Shown here piece after piece: positions 1 to 9,900 of a DNA stretch of 64,000 bases. The number at the start of each line of letters is the position of its first letter. Position 1 is the stretch's first letter. The DNA lies in the NCBI GenBank assembly GCA_944390805.1, contig CALXQW010000036.1:108673-172672 (forward strand), read 5' to 3'. The position numbers and the translations under genes were made by a program. The notes beneath the pieces are model-generated. The model made no database searches, was not told the origin of the DNA, and worked only from the letters and a program-made list of their open reading frames with translations. The DNA is from an uncultured Opitutales bacterium (GTDB lineage: Bacteria; Verrucomicrobiota; Verrucomicrobiia; Opitutales; Intestinicryptomonadaceae).

Positions 1-338
1 TTATTAGAAATTATAATACAAAGAAATGCTTTACCATCAGATGTTCTCGCTTTCTTTTGATATATAAAAGCCTGAAATTGCCATAAGAATTTTTTTATGT
101 ATATAGCTTATTTATATAGCTATGTATACTCTTCACCGGTTTTTTCCCTGCAAGCTTTTCTTCGTTGTTCTTTTTTTCTATCGGCAAATATCTTTGTCGG
201 AGGGAAGGGTATTTTTGATCTAATTCTTATGCGTTTTTTAGACTTATTTTTTGCCATAAGCATTCTGTGGGTACATATTGTATTTTTCTTTTGCGCAAGC
301 CAAATAATTTCAAAAATATCTATTTGTTGCAATGCAAC
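1..338. other. AT-rich intergenic region at window edge
   Basis: No gene could be supported here. Short open frames exist on both strands (97-354 plus, 120-332 minus) but they overlap each other, have no ribosome binding site and encode low-complexity hydrophobic or Lys/Arg-rich peptides. No clear intrinsic terminator for the neighbouring minus-strand gene was seen. Confidence 0.5.
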
Positions 339-1790
339 TTATATAAGATTGTAAAACCAGTTAAATATATTGTTCCAGAATCCAGGCTTAAACAATTTAT
401 ATGACATAGGGGAAATTACTTGAGAGCCGTATTCATAAGGTTTGCTGGAATAATTTGAAATTATAACGGTGCCGTCGCTGAATTCCGATTTAAATATTTC
501 AGGGGAGATTTCCTCATGATTGTCTAAGAACTCATATTGCAGATAGCCCATTTCTTTTAGAAGATCGCGGCCTTTTTTAATTTCAGAAACAGTTTTTTTA
601 AGATCTGCGTCAGTCGTGCAGATAAGGTCTTTGTTGCCCATCCAATTTTCTCTACCGGCATCACAAAATGCAGAATATATATAAAAAGATGGCCTTGTGG
701 CAAATTCAACAACTTTCATTTGCGAGGCTTTATCTTTTATTGTGTAATTTATCGTGGCAGTTCCGGCATTGCTCATTATTATTCCATTGTAGACTATATG
801 CCAAAGGGGAACATATCCGTCTATCATAGGCGGACGTTTTGCAAATAGTTTGAATGTTATGTAAAGCCCGTAATCGAGAACGGAGGCTACGTGATCAAAA
901 CCACCTTCGCTCGCGGCACCACCCATAAGATCTGCAGCATATTTGAGGTGTTTTGTTGCATATTCGGCGGCCTCCTTCCGATTTAATGGATGAACCTTGT
1001 CGTAGCATACCGTGGGTGTTACTGTTGATAGCACATCTATGTAGTGTATCCAATGAAATCCAAGCTGCTTGAGCTTGGGGTAATCTCTGAATAGAAATTT
1101 ATCGTAATATTCTTTGTAGCAGAGGTTAAACATTCTTCCTCCACTCCAGACTGAATTTTTCTGCGGTGTTCCATCTGGATTCTTTGCAAGAATTGATTCG
1201 CTCCAGTCTGGCGATCTCTGGTATGCATCTCCGGAATTTGTATGGCAAACAATGTTTATTCCTTGTTCTTTAGCCTTCTTTATAAGGGCTATTAACCTTT
1301 CCTCACCTCCGAGTTCAGGTTCCACCGGATACATTGTCGGCCAGCGTCCATCATGCCCCCTGATATTCCAGCCAACCAGACATATTTGAGCCTTATCTAT
1401 CCCTTGTACCTTAAATTCGTCGAGCAGTTCAGATACTCTATCAAATGTCATTGCCACTTTCATCTTTGGTTCGTTTTCGAGTGTCTGGGTCTCCACGGGT
1501 GTTGGTAGAGGTTTCCAGCCCTGACGTATTCTTACTTCCGGTGCTTCGGCGGCATAGGCAAGCACTTCGTTATTTTTGGCTCTCTCCCTTAATGGCTTTA
1601 CATAGCCGCGGTCGAGCTGCCATTTTCTGTATAGGCGTCCCATTCCGCTATAATTTGCGTCTTTGCCTTTTAGAGAGTAGAAATCTATTATTATGTCTTC
1701 GTATGGCTTATCGTTTCTTATATTGAAGCGGTACGACATTGTATATTCGCCATTCTTAAGCGTTATTACAGCGTTGCATTCAAAACGCAT
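339..1790 (-). pseudogene. DUF5696-like glycoside hydrolase, C-terminal part of a frameshifted gene
   Basis: This 483-codon frame holds the catalytic TIM-barrel-like part of what looks like a DUF5696/GH101-129-type glycosidase. Recognisable pieces are a GWNIRGHDGRWP block near residue 140, a HYIDVL strand with a likely catalytic Asp, and a SEGGFDH strand with a likely catalytic Glu. The family call is from motif memory and is tentative. There is no signal peptide, and the sequence starts in mid-domain. The missing N-terminus lies immediately upstream (1799-2164) in another frame. At about 1795-1812 the two frames would fuse to give the run NTAF-x-AIVKGMRFEC if a single base were added, so the pair is best read as one gene broken by a 1-bp deletion, or an assembly error. 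The Met at 1790 need not be a real start. Confidence 0.7.
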
Positions 1791-1798
1791 TCCTTTGA

Positions 1799-2164
1799 CT
1801 ATGGCGCAAATGCCGTATTGCCTTTTTTCATTCCTGATAAGGCAAGCGGCATGTGGCGTATAGAGTATGATGCGTCTTTTTCCCTCTTTGAAAATTTTCC
1901 GTACATGCCATCTGGCATGATATAATATCCGTCGTCATCTATCTTTGACTTTGCAAAAGATGGAAATATCTCAACAGAATCTATGTTTGATGGAATATCG
2001 CTTGAAGATATGTGCGCACGTTGAAAGTTATCTATGTTTTCTAACTGAAGTGTCTTGTCGGAAATTTTCCCATCTTGCGTCTTCATGCGCACAAGCACTA
2101 TGTCTGCTGCGAATGTTATTCCGCAAATAATGGATATTGCAATAGATAAAACAAATCTCTTCAT
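1799..2164 (-). pseudogene. N-terminal part of the frameshifted DUF5696-like glycosidase, with signal peptide
   Basis: A 121-codon frame that begins with a classical Sec signal peptide (MKRF, hydrophobic IAISIICGITFA, then AADIV) and continues into a short beta-rich segment ending KKGNTAFAP just before a stop at 1799. The next frame, 339-1790, picks up the same domain after 8 bases. The signal peptide indicates that the intact protein was exported to the periplasm or outside. Upstream lies a 700-bp AT-rich gap, so this gene probably had its own promoter. Whether the truncated peptide is expressed cannot be told. A functional programmed shift is possible, but no slippery heptamer was seen at the junction; the only homopolymer is a run of six A about 15 bases earlier. 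Confidence 0.7.
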
Positions 2165-2850
2165 GAGATGAAGGAAATATAAATTTTGCAGATTTCCTCA
2201 AGAATAAAATATGTCTAATTCGTATATTCTAAATTTAAAAATTTGTTGGATAAAAAAAGAAAGCAAAGATAGTTGAATATACATTTAATTTAATAGCAAT
2301 ATTGTACTGCTGTTTCATTCAAGTGGTGGAGAATATACAAAGAGGAAAACTTATTTATCTCTTAAGGCGGTTAAGCTATCTATAAAATCTTCTGGAATGT
2401 GATAATTGCAATATATTGATTCTTAAGAGAAAATTCCTCAATTAAATAAAAATTTTAAGTATTATTGTTTTGGTTATAAGACGAGAATACCTATGTTTTT
2501 AATAATGCAAAATAGATATAAAGGCAGCTGAGAGCTATTTTTCTTTACAATACAAAGCCAGCACAGAAGTTATTCTACGAATTTGAAATTATTAAATTTA
2601 TAGCCGGTATATGTAATATGTTAAAAAACTATGAGAAATTTGCTTTAACAAAGAAACATTCCACAATCTTTTTGGCTGGATCCGAATCTTTACGATATTT
2701 GTATATGCATGTTGGGTCTTATCTGTTAGAAATTCCTCATTATTATTGCAAAAGAAGGTTAGCTAAAAGTTAGCAGTTATTTGCGGCAGAATAGGGCAAA
2801 ACAGGCAAATTCCTTATATTTTATAATATTTCTAAATGGCCTATTTAGGC
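2165..2850. other. Long AT-rich intergenic region
   Basis: About 690 bases with no gene that I can support. The only notable frame is 2618-2773 plus (52 codons from ATG), open further upstream without a start to about 2520; it has no ribosome binding site and no recognisable motif. The region separates the broken glycosidase gene from tRNA-Thr and may contain the glycosidase promoter. Confidence 0.4.
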
Positions 2851-2884
2851 AATAAAAAACCTTGCAAGTGGATTATTTGCAAGG
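2851..2884 (-). terminator. Intrinsic terminator after tRNA-Thr
   Basis: On the minus strand an 8-bp perfect stem (CCTTGCAA with TTGCAAGG, 2860-2867 and 2877-2884) with a 9-nt loop is followed by a T-rich tract (GTTTTTTATT). It sits about 12 bases past the 3' end of the tRNA. Confidence 0.75.
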
Positions 2885-2895
2885 TGTTAAGTCAG

Positions 2896-2970
<75 letters not shown>

Positions 2971-3080
2971 TGAAAATATTGGCGCATAATCTCATCTGTA
3001 GTTTTTTTGTCAACGTTATTTTGCCGCTTTTTTACATCTTTAAGACTCCCATATCATACCCATTAATTTTTATTAAACAT

Positions 3081-3110
3081 AAAAAATACCGCACTAAATA
3101 TCTTGTGCGG
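3081..3110 (-). terminator. Intrinsic terminator after GH9-like gene
   Basis: A 6-bp stem (CCGCAC 3089-3094 with GTGCGG 3105-3110) followed on the minus strand by TATTTTTTATG, about 33 bases downstream of the stop of the GH9-like gene. Confidence 0.65.
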
Positions 3111-3142
3111 CATTTTGATCTATAAGCTATTTGGTTATATTT

Positions 3143-4996
3143 TTATTTCTTTACTTTAAAATTTTTTACGGCGTCCCACGGTTTTATTCCTGATTTGTCA
3201 AATGACATATAAGCTAAAGAATTCAACCATACTGCTCCATACATAACCCAGCCTTCCACATGTCGATATTCTCCGTTTGGATTAAACGGATAGCTTTCGC
3301 TACCGCAAGAAGTAGATATAGATCCTCTGCATAGTTCAAGTCTAGCACATATATCTTTCTTATATGCCACAGGCCAGCCTCTCGCTACATCCTTCCAGCC
3401 ATTATTTGGCTCTCCAACTCCGGCGCACATGCGCGGATTCCTTCCAAATACGGCATCTATCTGTGCGTAAGAAATCTGTTCCATGCGCGCTCTCTTTCCG
3501 GCGTCTGTCTGTACCCAGTTTGCAGATATTGCACTTGCAGGAAAACAAAGCAGATTTCCAACATCATTCATTATGAGCATAGTCCAGATATTGTCCTTGG
3601 GGGAAAGCATGCGGTAGTCCCACATATTGTCTGATCGGGATATCATTATGTCTGACCATTGCTGTATCTTTTCTTTCAATCCCTTTGGTGCCTTCTGAGG
3701 ATATGCCTCAAGCAGCCATACTAAAGCTGTAATGGTTCTGTGTTCGGAATATCTGTGAGCCTTTGTCGTAAGCGGATTGTTGAAATCTACTTTGTTTATG
3801 ACAAATTCGGCCTGTGCTATAGCAGCATTGAGGTATTTTTCCGGATCCTTTATCCCGTCGCGCTTGGCGACCTCATACATAAGCAGATTCGGAATTATTG
3901 TGTGTCCGGGGGCATTGTCATAGGCAAGCGGAGGTAGCTTCTTTTGATCTGAGATGGTTATTGGCGGGTAATGTTTCGCGTTCCATGTCCACAGAATTCC
4001 CAATCTTCCTGCCTTTTCCCAGTATTTAAAGACTGCAGTTTTTGCTTCGGTATAGACGCTTTCGGGTATCCATTCCTTCATTGTAGGATATGCCCAAAGA
4101 AAATATGAAATTTGCTCCATTGCGCCTCCGAGCTTTCCAAATTTTTCTTCGTCTTCCATGTAATAAGCAAGATAATATCCCACCGCCCAGTGTATCAGCT
4201 TTATGACATCGGGGGCGTCCTTTGCCGGAGCTTCAACATTATCGAAATACATCTCGCACCATCTCATTACCTCCGGACCGGCCCAGTTCTGCGGAACATA
4301 TTTGATCTCGCCATCAAAAGTGCGTTGTTTGTCGGCTTCATAATTTATTTGAAGAGGCATTTTTTTTACTTCATCGCTATTTGCCAGCCAGAAATTCACA
4401 AGCGCTGGTATTGTAAAATCTCCAGCTCTTCCTCCGTCTCTGAATGGACCCCCACCATAGGCGCTAGGGTGTGTGCCGTAAACGCTTCTGACATCCATCA
4501 GAAAATCTACTGCCAACTGATGGAAGAATTTTCTGTATGCGTCTGTTCTAACATAAAACGGATCCGACGCTCCATCCTTCAAATTCCCCCCGCTCAGCAC
4601 AACTACATAGCGTGTGTCTGAATCGGCAGGCTTAAATGAGGAAAAGTCTCCTATATGATTTTTTATCTCTCCTTCAAATAGCGATTTTCCCTTGGAATCT
4701 CCAAACTTTTTTACAAAAAATTTTGTGCCGTCTGGCGATACTGGTGCTGTAAAACGTTTTGGCTCGTTCACATCAAAGCCTATCTGGTTGAGCAGCGCAA
4801 CGTGCCAGTCGAATTTATCTGGCAGCGGGGCAGGGGGTACTTTTTTCAAACCGCCTCCCCATACTGTCGGATCTTTGAATGGATATTTTTTATCCGCGTC
4901 CAATCCAACCGGGTTTCTTACGAAGTCTTCCGCGTTGGCTGTAATAATCGCCAGCGAGGCAATCCCTATTGTAGTTATCAGTGCTCTTAGATTCAT
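3143..4996 (-). CDS. Secreted GH9-like glycoside hydrolase with N-terminal Ig-like domain
   Basis: A 617-residue exported glycosidase. It has a Sec signal peptide (residues 1-22, ending ANA-ED) and a CelD_N-type Ig-like domain whose start matches the usual NQIGF...KRFTAPV pattern near residues 70-90. An (alpha/alpha)6 barrel fills the rest. The GH9 hallmark GRNP is at residues 518-521 (DAVFGRNP, then GVGEPN), and the C-terminal EYRHVEGWVMYGAVW block is where the GH9 general acid Glu falls. Typical GH9 enzymes are endo- or exo-glucanases or exo-glucosaminidases; the substrate cannot be read here. Its own terminator follows at 3081-3110. The GH50-like gene 170 bp upstream, in the same direction, suggests a shared polysaccharide substrate. 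Confidence 0.8.
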   Translation of the reverse strand: MNLRALITTIGIASLAIITANAEDFVRNPVGLDADKKYPFKDPTVWGGGLKKVPPAPLPDKFDWHVALLNQIGFDVNEPKRFTAPVSPDGTKFFVKKFGDSKGKSLFEGEIKNHIGDFSSFKPADSDTRYVVVLSGGNLKDGASDPFYVRTDAYRKFFHQLAVDFLMDVRSVYGTHPSAYGGGPFRDGGRAGDFTIPALVNFWLANSDEVKKMPLQINYEADKQRTFDGEIKYVPQNWAGPEVMRWCEMYFDNVEAPAKDAPDVIKLIHWAVGYYLAYYMEDEEKFGKLGGAMEQISYFLWAYPTMKEWIPESVYTEAKTAVFKYWEKAGRLGILWTWNAKHYPPITISDQKKLPPLAYDNAPGHTIIPNLLMYEVAKRDGIKDPEKYLNAAIAQAEFVINKVDFNNPLTTKAHRYSEHRTITALVWLLEAYPQKAPKGLKEKIQQWSDIMISRSDNMWDYRMLSPKDNIWTMLIMNDVGNLLCFPASAISANWVQTDAGKRARMEQISYAQIDAVFGRNPRMCAGVGEPNNGWKDVARGWPVAYKKDICARLELCRGSISTSCGSESYPFNPNGEYRHVEGWVMYGAVWLNSLAYMSFDKSGIKPWDAVKNFKVKK

Positions 4997-5166
4997 AAAT
5001 TGCTAAAGTTTATATCGTTTGATCCTTACAAATAATATTAATTTTGATTCTCTTAATTCTAAAGCCTATCGAAATATATTCTTTATGGCAACAATATATA
5101 TTCTGCAATATAATTATAGTTTAGAATTATATTAAGATCAATGGGGTATAGGTTCTTTTTGTTGGT

Positions 5167-7311
5167 CTATTTTGATTTATTTCCGTTTTTATATCTATCC
5201 AAGCGCAGCTTGTAAACGCCATTTGAAAACTTGTGCGCTGCTTTTGCCATTGGATAATACGGCGTATCTGCTATGTCTACAAATCCTATGGCATAATTCT
5301 CACCATCAAAACGACCACTTGTGCATTCATCAAACCACTGAAACCAATGAGCTCCAACTATGCGCGGATTCTTCACAGCGCTTAGCATATATTTAATGAA
5401 TGAATCTGCTTTGCTTTCCACTGTTGCTCGCGGAACTAATCCGCCCCCAAATACTCCGCCTGATGCGTCTCCAAAATGAAATTCTCCAATTATTACAGGT
5501 TTGTCTTGTGCGCCTGCTGGCAGGTCAAAACCATATACATCATCTTTATACAGATTGTAGCTTACAACATCGCAGTATTTGCTTGCCGATATTGCGACAT
5601 CGTCGTTGCACCAGGCAAGCCTGCATCCAAAATACAAAACATCTTTCCCGGCATTCTTTACAGCGCGGCGGCACACTTCAAAATATCTGTCGTAGAAGGA
5701 TTGCTCAAATAAGGAAAGATCGTTTTCTGAAGCTTTTGTTTTGGGAACAAAGTCTCTTTCTTCCAGAAAATTCTCCCAATCTGAATAAGAAGATTCCCAT
5801 ACTTTATTGAGCATCTCAACAGACTTATATTTATTCTCCAAGAGCTTTTTAAAAGCCAGCTTTGCTGGTTGATCTTTTGGGCATGTAAGAACTGCTTTTG
5901 CCGTCTTTAGCGGTTCGTTCTGCCAGGGTAGCTCGTTATCAACAAAGACTCCCACACACCATTGAGAACTTACAATGTCTCTTTTTGAATCTAAAATCTG
6001 CATTGTATTGGTTTCAAATTCTTCAGAGAAGAAATCTCTCAGTGGCTGCCAATATCCAAATAGAGGCATTTTGGCATCGAGCGTTTTTGCCTGAAATGAA
6101 TTTATTATGTATGCGTAAGGCATATTTTCTGCGCGCAACAGGCGTCCGTCTGTCCATGCTCCGTATGTATTTATGCCCCATTTCTTCATTCGAGGCACTG
6201 CTATGTCTTCATATTTATAGCCTATTCCATACTTCTTCTCCAGATTGCTCCCGCTAAAATTATATGCGTTAAATTTTATTTTCTCATAAAAAAATTTCCC
6301 GTAGGCTATGTCTTTTACAATATAGCGGGAGTTTGATATATCCTCAAAATAGTTTTCTCTATTGGTTATGCCTGTCAAACTGTCCATGCCTACACAGTCT
6401 ATTCCAATAGACCAAAATAAATTTCCAAGCGGATCTACCAAAAACCACGAATCTCCCACTTTCTCAGTTCTGAATCTTCCAGTAGCTTTATACTTATATC
6501 TCTTTGATATCAGGCCGCCGTATTTGTCTCTGTTTGCTATATCCTTAAGGCTGCTATTGAAGGCTTCCTCCTGAAGTATTCTGTCTTTGAAGTCTTCATC
6601 TTTATATATTTTATTTTCCCATCGCTTATGTTTGAACTGCCCGTATTTGTCTATAAACGGGAAAAATTCGTCTTTTGACATAGTCAAGAACGGTTGTGTT
6701 AAGTCTAAAAAATATCCGTCCGCAGGCTGAAACCTTATGCCGAGTATGGCCTCTTTTTCAAATATCCAACGGGATTCCTTCGGTAGTGATACTCTTTTTA
6801 TATTTATGTTGTCTATGGCTATAGAAAATGGACCTTCGCCGGTGATATCTAAATAGTAGGAGTCGCAATTATCTCTAATATATCCGGCTAGGCGTATATT
6901 TTGCGGTGTGCTACTTCTGCTAAAAATTTTCTCTTGGAAACGTATTTCCTTCCCGTTTTTTATTCCAAGCAGCAACGCAAAATTCTTCGCATTGTTGGTC
7001 TCCATTGATGCGGCATGGAAACTTATATCGATTACATCGTGCATTTGCACATTGTTAAGGGCTATTCTTAATGCTCTCGGATACTTCCAACTTTTTGGAG
7101 CGCCTTTAGCTATCAGCACATTTTTACTTACAGCTTTGCATGCTGTTTGGGGAGCCTCTGATATTTTCAATTTTCCTATAAAGCATGTTGGAATTTGTCC
7201 TGTATCAAAGTTTTCGTATAAAATCGTCTCCAGCCGCAAAGTGTTTCTTCCGGAACAGAATGCCGAAGATAAGAGCGCAAGAAATACAATAAGATATGCT
7301 GCGGATCTCAT
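5167..7311 (-). CDS. Secreted GH50-like (agarase-type, clan GH-A) glycoside hydrolase
   Basis: A 714-residue exported protein: signal peptide at residues 1-20, a beta-sandwich region to about 270, then a TIM barrel that opens with FRTEKVGDSWFLVDPLGN and a SIGIDCVG strand, the pattern seen at the start of GH50 beta-agarase catalytic domains. The acid/base Glu is most likely E460 in FVDNELPW and the nucleophile E610 in IIGEFHFG, the standard clan GH-A spacing. GH50 members cleave agarose or related galactans. In a low-GC, possibly gut or sediment organism, a different beta-galactan or mixed-linkage substrate is also possible. An AT-only inverted repeat (5107-5133) lies downstream but is too weak to call a terminator. 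It runs in the same direction as the GH9-like gene. Confidence 0.75.
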   Translation of the reverse strand: MRSAAYLIVFLALLSSAFCSGRNTLRLETILYENFDTGQIPTCFIGKLKISEAPQTACKAVSKNVLIAKGAPKSWKYPRALRIALNNVQMHDVIDISFHAASMETNNAKNFALLLGIKNGKEIRFQEKIFSRSSTPQNIRLAGYIRDNCDSYYLDITGEGPFSIAIDNINIKRVSLPKESRWIFEKEAILGIRFQPADGYFLDLTQPFLTMSKDEFFPFIDKYGQFKHKRWENKIYKDEDFKDRILQEEAFNSSLKDIANRDKYGGLISKRYKYKATGRFRTEKVGDSWFLVDPLGNLFWSIGIDCVGMDSLTGITNRENYFEDISNSRYIVKDIAYGKFFYEKIKFNAYNFSGSNLEKKYGIGYKYEDIAVPRMKKWGINTYGAWTDGRLLRAENMPYAYIINSFQAKTLDAKMPLFGYWQPLRDFFSEEFETNTMQILDSKRDIVSSQWCVGVFVDNELPWQNEPLKTAKAVLTCPKDQPAKLAFKKLLENKYKSVEMLNKVWESSYSDWENFLEERDFVPKTKASENDLSLFEQSFYDRYFEVCRRAVKNAGKDVLYFGCRLAWCNDDVAISASKYCDVVSYNLYKDDVYGFDLPAGAQDKPVIIGEFHFGDASGGVFGGGLVPRATVESKADSFIKYMLSAVKNPRIVGAHWFQWFDECTSGRFDGENYAIGFVDIADTPYYPMAKAAHKFSNGVYKLRLDRYKNGNKSK

Positions 7312-7431
7312 TAGTAATTATTGTCATTCCAAACTGCGCCAGAGTCAACCCAATATGCGCATACAAGTTAGTATGCTCTTGAATATAAATATGGGCTATC
7401 TTATAAACAAATAAAATTTTTTACAAATATT

Positions 7432-7911
7432 ATGAACGAAGAGAAATCATATTCCTTCCCGCAAGTTTGCAATTTTGCCTCCGCTGATGAGGATAAATAT
7501 TCTTCTATGGGAGAAGGCTTTAAAAAGTTTTTCGAGTATGCAAAGCTAAACGACCTATCCGCTATGGTGCCAGGTCGCTATGAGATAGATGGGGATAATT
7601 TATTCTTTACAATATCCGAGGATAACTTGCGCTCCGAATCTCAAGCTCCGCTTGAGGCCCACCGCAAATATGCCGACATACAGATATTGATAGAAGGCTT
7701 GGAGCGCATAGGGTTAAAAAATTGCGCTTCATGCGCGCATATTAGAAGCCCTTATTCAGACTCGCGAGATATAGAATTTTTTGAAGACAAGCCCGATGTA
7801 TTTTTAAGTTTGAGGCCTATGCAATTTGCCGTGTTCATGCCTTCAGATGCCCACGCTCCGCTGATAGGAGAAGGCCGCGTGAAGAAGTGCGTTGTGAAAG
7901 TTAGATTATAA
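7432..7911 (+). CDS. YhcH/YjgK/YiaL family protein (sugar anomerase-like, DUF386)
   Basis: A 159-residue cytoplasmic cupin-type protein. The family signature is clear: PLEAHRKYADIQILIEG (residues 77-93), which supplies metal-binding His, and MQFAVFMPSDAHAP near residue 136. Relatives include EbgC and NanQ, which speed anomer conversion of galactose-type sugars or sialic acid before catabolism. It is divergent from the GH50-like gene with a gap of about 120 bp, so a common control region is plausible. This fits a role in handling sugars released by the neighbouring secreted hydrolases. No clear Shine-Dalgarno is visible. The exact sugar is unknown. Confidence 0.85.
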   Translation: MNEEKSYSFPQVCNFASADEDKYSSMGEGFKKFFEYAKLNDLSAMVPGRYEIDGDNLFFTISEDNLRSESQAPLEAHRKYADIQILIEGLERIGLKNCASCAHIRSPYSDSRDIEFFEDKPDVFLSLRPMQFAVFMPSDAHAPLIGEGRVKKCVVKVRL

Positions 7912-7947
7912 ATACGGCATTTCATGCATGCGCATCTGCCTATTTAC

Positions 7948-9780
7948 TTAGAATGGAAATAGAGCCGGAATCAGGAACACGCATACAGCCATCACAATAA
8001 TTGAAAAGGGCAATCCTATTCTGAAGAAGTCCCAGAATGAATATCTGCCAGGCTCCCATACAAGCATGTTCACCGAGGTTGACAAAGGAGACATATACGC
8101 AGTAGATGCCGCAACTGCTACAATCATAGCCATAGGGTAGGGCGAAACTCCCAGCATCTGGGCCGCCGATATCGATATTGGCCCCATAAGTATGCTTGTT
8201 ATTGTATTTGACATAAACAACCCTGTAAACATTGTAAGCGCAAAAAGCCCGGCCGCAACCGCATATGCACCGCCGCCTCCGCATGCTTCAAATAGGGCTC
8301 TTGAGGCAATATCTATGCCTCCGGTCTTTTCGAGGGCCGTTGCAAACGGCATCATGCAGACTATAAGAATAATTGTGGGCATCTTAACTGCCTTGTATGC
8401 CGCTTCCGCCGTAAGACATTTAAATGCAACCATCATTAACGCTCCTATCAGGGCCGCAAGCGCATTTGGAACAATTCTGAAGACCATAAGAGATACCATA
8501 ACTGCCATGCTCAAAAGCGCGTAGGGGGCGCGTTCGGGCGCGCTTGCGGTGTCGGCCAATTCGGCTGGTATGCTAAGAACCGTAAAGTCTATATCGTTTG
8601 AATGCAGCCTTCTTATATTTCTTTGAGCTCCGGCTACCAGTATCAAATCTCCAACTTTAAGCTTAAGCTCGGGTATGTATCCGCCAATGGAATGTCCATT
8701 GCGCCTGAGTCCTATGGCGTGCAACCCGAATCTTTCCCTAAATTTTATCTCCTCCAACTTTCGCCCTATAAACTCCGATTCCGGCAGAACCGATATTTCT
8801 GCCATGCCTATTTCCATGGAATTATCCATAAGGTAAGAGTCTCTCGTTGGCAGAACTTCAACTCCTATACTCTTTTTAAGCGCGGCAAGCTTTGTCTTCT
8901 TGTAGGTCATGTCGGCAAACAATTTGTCTCCGGCTCTCAACGAAAGATGCGCGGAAGCGGGCAGCACCTCTTTCTTTAGCCCGCTGTTTCTCTCAACACA
9001 GATTATGTTGGCGTTGTGCAATGTGCGAAGTTTTGCTTCTTTGAGAGTTTTACCTATTAACGGGGAGTTCTTTGAAATCTCAAAGAGATATTCCTTTCCG
9101 TGCAGGTTGTAGTCGCGGATAAAGTCTTCGAGATTCTTACGGGCTTTTGTGCGTTTTTCCTCGTCGGTAGAATTGCCTATGAACCTGTGCGCATATAGCA
9201 TATAGGCAACTCCGAGCGCAAGAACAACCAAGCCTATGGGTGTTATGGAGAAAAACCCGAAACTCTCTCCAGTGTGAGCCTCCAGCAGCGAACTTAAAAT
9301 CATGTTTGGAGTGGTGGCAACAAGAGTCATTAGTCCGCTGATTATTCCGGCAAATGCAAGAGGCATCATCATCTTTGATGGCGATATCTTCAGTCTTGCG
9401 CACATGTTTATGACTATCGGGAGGAATATTGCTATTATGGCGGTTGTGCTCATTACGCTTCCAAGTATGCATACTGAAACCATAGTAAGCGCTATAACTC
9501 TCGAGAGGCTTTTCCCGGACTTCCTCAATATGAATTCTCCAACCCTGTACGATATCCCCGTACGCGACAATCCCTCGCTTATCACAAACATGAAAGCTAT
9601 AGTGAGAATTATTGGATCCGCAAAGCCTCTTAGCGTTTCTTGAAACGTCAAAACTCCCGATAGCGGTATTGCCGCAAGGGCAAAAAGCCCAACCAAATCG
9701 GGTCGGACTCTTCTCGACACAAAGAGCGCTATGCAAACTCCCAGCAGAACAAGCGTTATTATCAAGTCTTTATTCGGCAT
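7948..9780 (-). CDS. SLC13-family (DASS-like) permease with two central RCK_C/TrkA-C domains
   Basis: A 610-residue inner-membrane transporter. Residues 1-205 hold several membrane helices, including the conserved hairpin around ATTPNMI (about residue 155). A cytosolic insert at roughly 220-400 contains two TrkA-C (RCK_C) modules, each with the pattern of an IGKTLKEAKLR or IGRKLEEIKFR start and a GDKL or GDLI turn. Residues 420-610 form the second membrane half, with a SNTITSIL hairpin near 526. This architecture (half, two RCK_C, half) is standard for bacterial SLC13 homologues that move sulfate, dicarboxylates or similar anions with sodium. The substrate cannot be assigned; sulfate would suit a sulfatase-bearing organism, but that is speculation. 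The gene stands alone between the convergent yhcH-like gene and rny. Confidence 0.85.
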   Translation of the reverse strand: MPNKDLIITLVLLGVCIALFVSRRVRPDLVGLFALAAIPLSGVLTFQETLRGFADPIILTIAFMFVISEGLSRTGISYRVGEFILRKSGKSLSRVIALTMVSVCILGSVMSTTAIIAIFLPIVINMCARLKISPSKMMMPLAFAGIISGLMTLVATTPNMILSSLLEAHTGESFGFFSITPIGLVVLALGVAYMLYAHRFIGNSTDEEKRTKARKNLEDFIRDYNLHGKEYLFEISKNSPLIGKTLKEAKLRTLHNANIICVERNSGLKKEVLPASAHLSLRAGDKLFADMTYKKTKLAALKKSIGVEVLPTRDSYLMDNSMEIGMAEISVLPESEFIGRKLEEIKFRERFGLHAIGLRRNGHSIGGYIPELKLKVGDLILVAGAQRNIRRLHSNDIDFTVLSIPAELADTASAPERAPYALLSMAVMVSLMVFRIVPNALAALIGALMMVAFKCLTAEAAYKAVKMPTIILIVCMMPFATALEKTGGIDIASRALFEACGGGGAYAVAAGLFALTMFTGLFMSNTITSILMGPISISAAQMLGVSPYPMAMIVAVAASTAYMSPLSTSVNMLVWEPGRYSFWDFFRIGLPFSIIVMAVCVFLIPALFPF

Positions 9781-9900
9781 CTCTTCCTAATTTTTTAATA
9801 TGGCCTTACTTTAGACAAGCCCAATTTTATATAGTTTTGCCTCTGCCTTATTTTATCATGAAATATTATAGTTTATTTCCACTATAATTTATTTTCCATG

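Noticed and set aside
97..354. 85-codon plus-strand frame at the window start, with an antisense frame at 120-332
   Set aside because: No ribosome binding site, AT-rich low-complexity hydrophobic sequence and overlap by an opposing frame of similar length; neither resembles a protein.
2618..2773. 52-codon ATG frame in the long AT-rich gap, open further upstream to about 2520
   Set aside because: No ribosome binding site or recognisable motif; such frames arise by chance in AT-rich spacers.
4112..4621. 169-codon plus-strand frame antisense to the GH9-like gene
   Set aside because: Lies wholly within a well-supported gene with clear GH9 motifs on the other strand; a shadow frame.
5107..5133. 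AATATAATT/AATTATATT inverted repeat as terminator of the GH50-like gene
   Set aside because: The stem is only A-T pairs and no T-tract follows, so it is unlikely to terminate transcription.
9137..9736. 199-codon minus-strand frame inside the SLC13 permease gene
   Set aside because: It is a second frame of the permease gene and has no helix pattern or motif of its own.
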